Source: a virus
Virus record (IMG/VR): IMGVR_UViG_3300044633_000357
Location: 1 to 24,708 of that record
Reading direction: 5' to 3' (one strand)
Length of the DNA: 24,708 nt
The position numbers and the translations under genes were made by a program. This document shows positions 1 to 6,903 of this stretch, piece by piece. The notes beneath the pieces are model-generated. The model saw nothing but the letters and a program-made list of their open reading frames with translations, had not been told where the DNA came from and made no database searches. Positions within the stretch are counted from its first letter, which is position 1. The number at the start of each line of letters is the position of its first letter.

Positions 1-1
1 G

Positions 2-193
2 GCCCCTGCTCCTGCACCTGCACCGGCCCCTGCACCTGCTCCTGCACCTGCACCGGCCCCTGCTCCTGCACCGGCCCCTGCCCCTGCTCCTGCACCTGCT
101 CCTGCACCTGCTCCTGCTCCTGCACCGGCCCCTGCACCTGCACCGGCCCCTGCACCCGCTCCGGCCCCTGCACCCGCTCCGGCCCCTGCTCCT
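2..193 (+). repeat. Ala-Pro coding degenerate repeat
   Basis: Thirty-two consecutive Ala-Pro dipeptides are encoded by varying mixes of GCN and CCN codons (for example cctgcacctgcaccggcc). Codon choice varies, so this is selected at the protein level more than as a perfect DNA repeat. It continues to the left edge and may be longer. Confidence 0.9.
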
Positions 194-883
194 TCGCCAA
201 CGCCAACGCCAACGCCAACGCCAACGCCAACGCCAACGCCAACGCCAACGCCAACGCCAACGCCAACGCCAACGCCAACGCCAACGCCAACGCCTTCTCC
301 TGCAACAAGAATTGGATCAGGCGCCGCGTACACCCCCTCGCCGGTCCTTGCCGCGGACACAAAACTGTCTTACAAAAACGCGTATGAAGCCGCGCCAATT
401 TTGAACCCCCTGCTATTTAGTTTGGCGGGCGTAGCAATACCACAATCCACTCCTGAAAAAACCTTGACACAAGAAGAAGAAAAGGATAAAAAGGAAGAGG
501 AAAATAACAAAGAAGAGGCACCTGCTTTGGACTTAATGAGTTTCTTTAGTTTTGCCGAAGGCGGCATGGTGCCACAGCACCCCATGGGTCAACCAGAGTT
601 TTACTCTGAGGGAGGCGCGGGAACAACCTACATCCAAGGTCGTGGTGATGGTACGTCAGACCAGATCCCCGCCATGGTGGCCAACAGTGAATTTGTGTTA
701 CCCGCGGACGTCGTGTCTGCTTTAGGTAACGGTTCCAGTGACTCTGGTGCAGATATTTTGGACCAGTTTATTAAAACAATCCGCGAACACAAGCACTCTA
801 ACCCCCCGGGTGAGTTGCCCCCAGAAAGCAAAGGCCCACTAGAGTATCTCTCTAGCGCGCACATGAAAGGAAGAAGAAAATGA
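2..883 (+). CDS. Virion protein with Ala-Pro/Thr-Pro stalk, 5' partial
   Basis: The reading frame is open from the left edge to the TGA at 881-883 (293 residues seen), so the true start lies outside the window; a TTG at 401 is only an internal codon. Residues 1-64 are an Ala-Pro repeat and about 65-98 a Ser/Thr-Pro repeat, likely an extended stalk. A hydrophobic patch (LLFSLAGVAI) and a very acidic, Lys/Glu-rich stretch follow. The C-terminal part holds FAEGG and the module GDGTSDQIPAM...EFVLPADVVSALGNGS. From family knowledge, this module recurs at the C-termini of structural or ejection proteins of tailed phages. The stop overlaps the next start by 4 nt (ATGA), so the genes are coupled. The exact virion role is unknown. 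The perfect hexamer repeat in the gene is prone to length change. Confidence 0.8.
   Translation, partial: APAPAPAPAPAPAPAPAPAPAPAPAPAPAPAPAPAPAPAPAPAPAPAPAPAPAPAPAPAPAPAPSPTPTPTPTPTPTPTPTPTPTPTPTPTPTPTPTPSPATRIGSGAAYTPSPVLAADTKLSYKNAYEAAPILNPLLFSLAGVAIPQSTPEKTLTQEEEKDKKEEENNKEEAPALDLMSFFSFAEGGMVPQHPMGQPEFYSEGGAGTTYIQGRGDGTSDQIPAMVANSEFVLPADVVSALGNGSSDSGADILDQFIKTIREHKHSNPPGELPPESKGPLEYLSSAHMKGRRK
200..289 (+). repeat. Perfect hexanucleotide microsatellite (ACGCCA)15
   Basis: Fifteen identical ACGCCA units encode Thr-Pro pairs, with a further ACGCCT unit at 290-295. Unlike the adjoining Ala-Pro tract there is no synonymous variation, which points to recent slippage expansion. Because the unit is 6 nt, length changes keep the frame and only alter stalk length. 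Confidence 0.93.
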
Positions 884-1701
884 GCGTTTTTGATTCAAGC
901 AGTACAGTCAACACAACACTGCCAACGTGGTTTACGACTGCACAGCAGAACATTGCCACACAGGCTCCCCAAACATACCAAGCGGCCACGGCCCCGGGTA
1001 GCACTGTTGCCGCGGGTTTAATTAGCGACCTCAACAGTCAAACAGCCAACCCTTTCACAACGGCTATCAGCGGCCTACAAACAGCGCAGACAGCTAACGC
1101 TAACCCGTTCCTCCCTACTGGCGCCCCCAACACAGCAAGCCCCTTGGGCGGTTTATTTGCGGCCCAGAACGCCAAGCTGGACCAGATCCTCCCACAGATT
1201 TCGTCTCAGGTTGGCGCGGGTGGTATTGCTTCAGGCAACTATGGTTCTTTGCGCGACCAAACAGCAATCAACACCGCGCGTGCGGGTGCGTTGACCACAC
1301 TGGCTGAACAGCAAAACAAAGCCTACATGGACGCAATGCAACAGTCTATTCAAGCCGGTCAGGCTTTAGGTAACGTGGGCTCTCAGTACGGCACGACGGC
1401 CCTGAACACAGCGACCCAAGAGATGATGGGTGGATTGCCCACACTGGCTAAGTATGGAGACATCATTAACAACATGGGCCCAACAACTAACAAGAGCGTT
1501 GAGACAGTCACGTCTAAAGGTGATTACGCTAACTTCTTGGCAGGGCTTGGTGCAATTGGTGGTGCGGGCAACACAATTACAGGCATTTTGAGCGGCAACA
1601 ATACAGCATACCCTTGGTTGAACAAACTACTCTCTAGTGGCCCCGCAGGTGTAAACTTTGGTGGTAGTGGCAGTGGCACTTTTGGTGAAGGCGATTACTA
1701 A
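880..1701 (+). CDS. Virion-associated protein of unknown role, 273 aa
   Basis: The ATG at 880 overlaps the previous stop (ATGA) and follows an AAGGAAG Shine-Dalgarno sequence at a usual distance. The protein is rich in Ala, Gly, Asn, Thr and Gln. It has a central segment likely to be helical (about residues 100-170, Gln/Ala rich) and a Gly/Ala hydrophobic stretch near 220-235 (FLAGLGAIGGAGNTITGIL) that could touch membrane. The C-terminus is Gly/Ser rich. Position between two repeat-rich virion genes suggests a DNA-ejection or internal virion component, but no defining motif is seen and no family is recognised with confidence. Confidence 0.75.
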   Translation: MSVFDSSSTVNTTLPTWFTTAQQNIATQAPQTYQAATAPGSTVAAGLISDLNSQTANPFTTAISGLQTAQTANANPFLPTGAPNTASPLGGLFAAQNAKLDQILPQISSQVGAGGIASGNYGSLRDQTAINTARAGALTTLAEQQNKAYMDAMQQSIQAGQALGNVGSQYGTTALNTATQEMMGGLPTLAKYGDIINNMGPTTNKSVETVTSKGDYANFLAGLGAIGGAGNTITGILSGNNTAYPWLNKLLSSGPAGVNFGGSGSGTFGEGDY

Positions 1702-1703
1702 TT

Positions 1704-3497
1704 ATGGAAAACCCAACAATTCCTGAACCAACAGGCGGACTGCCGCTTGTAAAAGGTGAAATGCTTGGTAAGAGCGGCTTGAACGTTCTTGGCAACAAAG
1801 GCGTCGCACTTGGCATGGACGACAGCGCCAGCATTCGCGACTACCTCCAACAAATGATCAACCAACGTCAGTCTTACAGAGGTAGCGTTGAGCAGGGCAT
1901 GGACCAAATGCGTTCCGTTCTTGGTAGCACCCAAAACGAGATGGCCCAGAACATGCAGGCGCAGAGCACCAAAGAGCGCACTAACGACCAAGACGTGTTC
2001 AACATGCGTGTCAACATGGCACAGTTGAAGACACAAGAAGAGCGCCTGTTGCAAGAGAAGCAACTAAAACAACAACAAATGTTGATGACTGAAAATGCAA
2101 TTCGTGCGGCTTCTGGTTTGCCTCCCTTGACGTCTCTTCCCGGAATGGGAGGCCAAGGCGCTCCAATGGGTCAACAAGACGTTCCAACGGCTCAAGGTGC
2201 TCCTGTGGCTCAAGGTGCTGTTGCAGGTGGATATTTAACACCAACACAACAAGCAAGTATTCGTGTTTTATCACAAACTAATCCAGAGGAGGCAATCAAA
2301 CAAGTTTTGGCTTTAACTAAGCCAACTGATTTGCAACGCGAACTGAGTTTCATGCCTGTGGCCCAACGGAACCAGTTTATTGCCGCAATTAAAGGCGACG
2401 CGGCATATAAACCTATTGAAGTTTACGACCCAGTGCTAGGACGAAAAGTACAAACTACGGCGGCAGAAATTATTAGTAAGTTGCCTATTTTTAACAACGT
2501 AGCACCTGTTGGAGGTCCTGCACCTGTTGGAGGTCCTGCACCTGTTGGAGGTCCTGCGCCTGTAGCGGCGGCTCCTGCGCCTGTAGCGGCGGCTCCTGCA
2601 CCTGTAGCGGCGGCTCCTGCACCTGTAGCGGCGGCTCCTGCACCTGTAGCGGCGGCCCCTGCACCTAGGCCCGCGCCGGCTGTAGCAACTGCACCTAGTG
2701 GCAACGTTTCTCCAGCTTTGGCAAGTATTTTAAACATGCCGAACCCTAACCCAAGAAGTTCTCCTTCTTATGCAGAGTTTGAAACTGAAAGAAACAAAAA
2801 AGCAATTGAACAACAGGCTAAAGAAGCCGCTGTTGGTGTTGCTGGTGACACAAAAGAAGCCGAAAAAATGGCCGAAACATTGGCCGCGGAACAAACCGCT
2901 TTGCGTGCCGCGGCAGACGCCGCTCCAACTAACATTTTGCTTGCTAATCAAGTTATGCAGGATGTTAAAGAGCACAAAGACTTGTTTGCTAAATTAAACC
3001 AACCTTCTTTAGGTTCTGCGCTTGCTGGCTTAATGAAATCCGGCGTTCAAATTGGCCAGTTTGGTTCTATCAGCGTTCCCGGAATTAACGACTTCCTACA
3101 GCAGGTTGACCCCGGCGCAAAAGATAATCCAAAACGTTTGGAAGCTTGGACTCGCATTACAGCCAGCATGGCCCAGATTAACTTGGACTACGCACAACGT
3201 GTGATGAAAGGCCAAGGCGCTGTGTCTAACTTTGAACGCGAGTTAGTAGAGCGCGCGGTTGGAGACATCAACCGAGATTCTGCACGAAACATGATGGTCA
3301 AAATGAAGATGTTGGAAATTGCAAGTGCTAACGCTCAACAAATAAGTGATAAGTGGGGAGAAGCACAAAAAGCTGGTTTGAATTGGCAACAGTTTAAGAG
3401 TAGCCCTACATATAAGGACATTAAGCGCGAACAGTACTACAACACCGCTAAAACAATGCAAATCAAGAACCCTCCTAAGTACCCCGGAGATGCGTAA
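1704..3497 (+). CDS. Internal/ejection virion protein with Pro-Ala-Gly repeats, 597 aa
   Basis: The gene starts 2 nt after the previous TAA. The first about 125 residues are Gln/Met rich and probably coiled coil (the QEERLLQEKQLKQQQM region). A Pro/Gly/Gln linker follows, then a small folded segment (about 185-265). Next is a low-complexity array of three PVGGPA units and five PVAAAPA units (about residues 268-320). A second helical region contains KKAIEQQAKEAAVG and EKMAETLAAEQTALRAAA. The C-terminal domain (about 410-590) is alpha-helical and includes MKGQGAVSNFERELVERAV. Similar helical domains occur in phage structural proteins, but the precise function is not known. The layout fits an ejected rod or internal virion protein acting with the transglycosylase protein encoded next. 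Confidence 0.75.
   Translation: MENPTIPEPTGGLPLVKGEMLGKSGLNVLGNKGVALGMDDSASIRDYLQQMINQRQSYRGSVEQGMDQMRSVLGSTQNEMAQNMQAQSTKERTNDQDVFNMRVNMAQLKTQEERLLQEKQLKQQQMLMTENAIRAASGLPPLTSLPGMGGQGAPMGQQDVPTAQGAPVAQGAVAGGYLTPTQQASIRVLSQTNPEEAIKQVLALTKPTDLQRELSFMPVAQRNQFIAAIKGDAAYKPIEVYDPVLGRKVQTTAAEIISKLPIFNNVAPVGGPAPVGGPAPVGGPAPVAAAPAPVAAAPAPVAAAPAPVAAAPAPVAAAPAPRPAPAVATAPSGNVSPALASILNMPNPNPRSSPSYAEFETERNKKAIEQQAKEAAVGVAGDTKEAEKMAETLAAEQTALRAAADAAPTNILLANQVMQDVKEHKDLFAKLNQPSLGSALAGLMKSGVQIGQFGSISVPGINDFLQQVDPGAKDNPKRLEAWTRITASMAQINLDYAQRVMKGQGAVSNFERELVERAVGDINRDSARNMMVKMKMLEIASANAQQISDKWGEAQKAGLNWQQFKSSPTYKDIKREQYYNTAKTMQIKNPPKYPGDA
2505..2663 (+). repeat. In-frame tandem repeats, 3 x 18 bp then 5 x 21 bp
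   Basis: Three 18-bp units (cctgttggaggtcctgca type, encoding PVGGPA) occupy 2505-2558. Five 21-bp units encoding PVAAAPA occupy 2559-2663. Units within each block are almost identical in DNA, differing only at single third positions, so the array is young and can change length without shifting frame. It forms a Pro-rich linker inside the 597-residue virion protein. Confidence 0.92.
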
Positions 3498-3499
3498 AC

Positions 3500-6400
3500 A
3501 TGGCGCAAAACAACGTTCCTGATTGGGTAACCAAGCTTGATGCTAAACGGCAGGCAACTGCCAAGCGCGTCATTGCGGAAGCCCAAGCGCAAGGGGTGCC
3601 ACGCGAACTTGCTTTGGGTATGGCCATGCAAGAAAGTGGTTTTGATCAAAGCAAGAAGTCTAAGACGGGACCAACCGGTGTAATGATGCTCGGTAAAGCG
3701 GCCGCCAAAGACATGGGTGTCAACCGATATAACGAAGCAGAAAACATTCGCGGCGGCGTCAAGTACATGAAAATGATGCTTGATAAATACAACAACGACG
3801 TTGATAAAGCGTTGATTGCGTACCACGATGGTCCAAACAGCAACTACTTTACAACAGGACAAGCAAGCCCCGCCGCGCTAAACCACATTCAAAAAGTTAG
3901 AGGCTACGCCGGATACCAACCAATGGCGCCACAATCAACACAAACTACGGCGCCACAAGTAGCACAAGCAACACAAACAGCGGCGCCACAAGGAGTACAA
4001 CCAATGGCTAAAGAAAATAAACTTGGAAGCGGCACATATCAAGTGGCCCCATTAGATCTCGACGCATTAGACGAGATTGATAAAATTACCAGACAAGACT
4101 CCAATAGATTTTTAAGTCCTTTTGTTCAAGGCGCGGGAGTTGTTGGTGCTATCGCTGGTGCTACATTAGGTCAAGACAAACCTAAGTCCGGCGAAAAATT
4201 TCAGGCGGAAGTTTCTCAAAGCAAAATTCCAATGCAAGCCGCACAAATTCGCAACCAAGCTTTACAGGCCCAATATGACGCGGATGTAAGAGCACACAAC
4301 GACGCGTTGAAGTTGCGTAAAGAGTTAATGGATTCTGCGGCTAAAGTGCAAGGTGCTGACATAAGCAATTGGTCTTTGGGCCAATACAGGGGCGCAATTC
4401 CTTTTGTTGAAGGCCAAGAAGCTTTAAGTATGAAAGAAGCAGGAGCAATGGGTGAAGAAGGCGTTAAAAAAGAACGCCAAGCCAAAGCCATGATGCCCGG
4501 AGTTCAATTTGATAAGACAACAGGTCTTATGCTTCCCCCTAACGCAACACCGGCTCCCCCGCCACAAATCTTTCAACAACATCCTTTGTTGCAAGGATTA
4601 CCACAATACCCCGCTCCTCTTGCGTTGGAGCGTGTACCAACACCCAAGCCAGTAAGTCCCGGATCACGTTTTGGTCAAGGTGCTAATGCTGTATCTGGTG
4701 GTTTAGCAGGCATTCAAGCCGCAGACGCTTACCAAAGGGGAGCAAATGATCCTGTTGGTGCAGGCCTCGGTGCAATTAGTTCAGCAGGTTTTGGAGCAAC
4801 TGCGGCGGGCAACCCGAAAGTTAAAGCATTAGGTGCGGCGGCTGGTGTTGTCGGTGGGGCGGCACAAAAAGTGTGGGATGTTTTCAACACCAAAGACCAA
4901 ACTAAGTCTGTATTGCAACCAACAGGTGAACCACCTAAGTATAAAAAAGGTGGTGCAATAAAAAAGCCGGACGGCGGACTGTCCGCCGTTGAGCACTTTC
5001 AGTCTGGTGGTCGTGCCGGTGCAGGAAAAGCGGCGTGGCAACTCGGTAGTCAACAGGTAGGCAAACTGTCCGACTGGGCACAGAACTATCTTGGCCACTA
5101 CTTTGTACCAACGCAGTCCGACCGCATGGCAGGGGTTGGTGGTACCAGCTTTAGTGCCAACTCTTTGGCGCGTCCTGAATACTCTAATCGCGCATGGGGC
5201 TCCGGTCAAAAAGCCACAGCAACAGGCATCGCCAATTTGGCTAAAGATCCTCGCTACGGCGGAACAGAGCGCCAAATCTTTGCACCATTGATTGGTTCAG
5301 AGAACATGCACCAGTCTAATCAGATTGTGTATAATGAGCTTTTAAAACAGCACAACAAAAACATACACAAATACTCACCTGAACGCGTGGCTGAAATTAA
5401 CCAGTACATGCAAACAGGCGGTTTGAACACAGGCATTGCCAAACAAAAGTTTGACCCTATTCCTGAATTTAACGTTCTTGATCAAGATCTTCTTAGAAAA
5501 TATGGCGACACGTTTGACACACGCAAAGCAATTGCAAACTACGCATTTGGCGCTGAAGGTTTAGGTAAAACTAAAAAACGTATATTTGACTACCAAAATA
5601 TTTTGGACGAGATGCGCGATCCCCTTACACAGGGGTCTCCTTCATTTTCTATGGGTCCTCGTGCGTTCAAACTGTCTGGTGAAGTAGAACAGATCCCGCG
5701 TGCTGATCTGAATGAAGCATACCCTTGGATGTTGCACGGCAAAGATTTAGACGTTACGTACCAACCCGTACCATCTGAATTGTCTTTGCGTGACTTTCAA
5801 AAACAATGGCGTAAAGATACAGGCAACACAATGCCTAAGAAGTCCGGTGCATTGAAACAGCCCGGATATTATGAGCACACAGCGGGCTACACACCTGAGG
5901 GCGCTTCAGAGCGCGTGTATCCGCGTCAATTGATCACTGAAGAGTGGATCAAAGACTTGCAGTCTAGTGCGTTTTCTGAAGGCGGCCTGACTGGTGTACC
6001 ACACTACGATAAAGGTGGTAGGACGGGTGTTCTTACGCGTCTTGGTGAATCAGCATACGACATTTTAAAGTTGACGCCGGAGAAGATTGAAGCGTGGCGC
6101 AAGGCCAACGCAAAACCATACAAGCAACAGCAGGACCTCCAACTGGCCCAAGCGCTTGAAGCGTACATGACAGGCAAAATATCACAGGCTGACTACCTGC
6201 GCATTATGAACGAGCGCAGACCAATTCGCCCGTTGACTGAAGTGCCAAAAGCGCATTCTGATACAGACATTGCTTCTGCGTTGAATAAAAATCAGGTGGA
6301 AAACAAAGGTATTTTAGGTGTGAATTTATTTGCTCCAGAGGGCATGCGCGTAGGCAACCGCCTAGACATCCCTGCGTATGAGCGCTTTGGTACCTACGTG

Positions 6401-6856
6401 GACACAATGCATGATCCCGCAGGCAAACCTATTGCCTACGGCCATACAGGGCACTTAAAAAACGTAGAGTTTCAGTCTGAACCCAACAGAGCTATTCGTG
6501 TGGGTCTTGGTACCAGAGAACAGGGATTGACCCCCTTGGCTTTGGAAGAGGGCCAAGGCAAGGCGCCGTTTGCCATGATGGTTGGTGACAACCAAGTCAC
6601 AAGCAACGACGAGGTCCGCAGGATGCTTGCAGAGGCATTAAAAGACCCCACATGGCGCCAGATTGGTATGAACCCATACCGCGGGTCACAGTTCTACGAC
6701 AAGGCCGACATGCAACCAGTGTTTAGCGCGGCTGAAAAGATTCAGGCCGGCCCTCTGGTGTTGGCCCGTGACGTAGAGAAAACATCGTGGAAAGACCCAC
6801 GACTAAAAACCAGATACGGCGTGAACTACGCCAAAGGTGGTTTGACACACTTATAG
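3500..6856 (+). CDS. Multidomain virion protein with SLT lytic transglycosylase domain, 1118 aa
   Basis: The N-terminus (about 1-140) is a soluble lytic transglycosylase fold that cuts peptidoglycan during DNA entry. The catalytic Glu is E45 in AMQESGFD, followed by GPTGVMML and the later AYHDGPN motif. A Gln/Ala/Pro linker (about 140-175) resembles the linkers of the upstream proteins. Two Gly/Ala hydrophobic stretches (about 210-230 and 395-460) could insert in membrane. Several small GG motifs follow (KKGGAIKKPDGGL, FQSGGRAG, FSEGGLTGVPHYDKGG, YAKGGLTHL at the very C-terminus). The C-terminal region contains NPYRGSQFYDKADMQPV, of a type I associate with large phage polyvalent or ejection proteins; its activity is unknown. 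The start lies 2 nt after the previous TAA and has a GGAG upstream. This is the last structural gene before the strand switch. Confidence 0.85.
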   Translation: MAQNNVPDWVTKLDAKRQATAKRVIAEAQAQGVPRELALGMAMQESGFDQSKKSKTGPTGVMMLGKAAAKDMGVNRYNEAENIRGGVKYMKMMLDKYNNDVDKALIAYHDGPNSNYFTTGQASPAALNHIQKVRGYAGYQPMAPQSTQTTAPQVAQATQTAAPQGVQPMAKENKLGSGTYQVAPLDLDALDEIDKITRQDSNRFLSPFVQGAGVVGAIAGATLGQDKPKSGEKFQAEVSQSKIPMQAAQIRNQALQAQYDADVRAHNDALKLRKELMDSAAKVQGADISNWSLGQYRGAIPFVEGQEALSMKEAGAMGEEGVKKERQAKAMMPGVQFDKTTGLMLPPNATPAPPPQIFQQHPLLQGLPQYPAPLALERVPTPKPVSPGSRFGQGANAVSGGLAGIQAADAYQRGANDPVGAGLGAISSAGFGATAAGNPKVKALGAAAGVVGGAAQKVWDVFNTKDQTKSVLQPTGEPPKYKKGGAIKKPDGGLSAVEHFQSGGRAGAGKAAWQLGSQQVGKLSDWAQNYLGHYFVPTQSDRMAGVGGTSFSANSLARPEYSNRAWGSGQKATATGIANLAKDPRYGGTERQIFAPLIGSENMHQSNQIVYNELLKQHNKNIHKYSPERVAEINQYMQTGGLNTGIAKQKFDPIPEFNVLDQDLLRKYGDTFDTRKAIANYAFGAEGLGKTKKRIFDYQNILDEMRDPLTQGSPSFSMGPRAFKLSGEVEQIPRADLNEAYPWMLHGKDLDVTYQPVPSELSLRDFQKQWRKDTGNTMPKKSGALKQPGYYEHTAGYTPEGASERVYPRQLITEEWIKDLQSSAFSEGGLTGVPHYDKGGRTGVLTRLGESAYDILKLTPEKIEAWRKANAKPYKQQQDLQLAQALEAYMTGKISQADYLRIMNERRPIRPLTEVPKAHSDTDIASALNKNQVENKGILGVNLFAPEGMRVGNRLDIPAYERFGTYVDTMHDPAGKPIAYGHTGHLKNVEFQSEPNRAIRVGLGTREQGLTPLALEEGQGKAPFAMMVGDNQVTSNDEVRRMLAEALKDPTWRQIGMNPYRGSQFYDKADMQPVFSAAEKIQAGPLVLARDVEKTSWKDPRLKTRYGVNYAKGGLTHL

Positions 6857-6860
6857 GCTT

Positions 6861-6903
6861 GGGGGAGAAGAGTGGCCACCAAACCACCCCCCTCTTCGCC
6901 CTT
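6861..6903. terminator. Intergenic hairpin between convergent modules
   Basis: The arms 6861-6875 (GGGGGAGAAGAGTGG) and 6889-6903 pair over 15 positions with two mismatches and G-T pairs at the outer end, leaving a 13-nt loop. The right arm includes the last bases of the polymerase stop codon. There is no long T-tract on either strand. The position between converging gene ends fits a bidirectional terminator or transcript-end structure. Confidence 0.5.

Noticed and set aside
2423-2737. 104-codon - strand frame rich in Gly-Ala-Thr
   Set aside because: Antisense of the PVGGPA/PVAAAPA repeat in the 597-residue virion gene; low complexity arising from the repeat.
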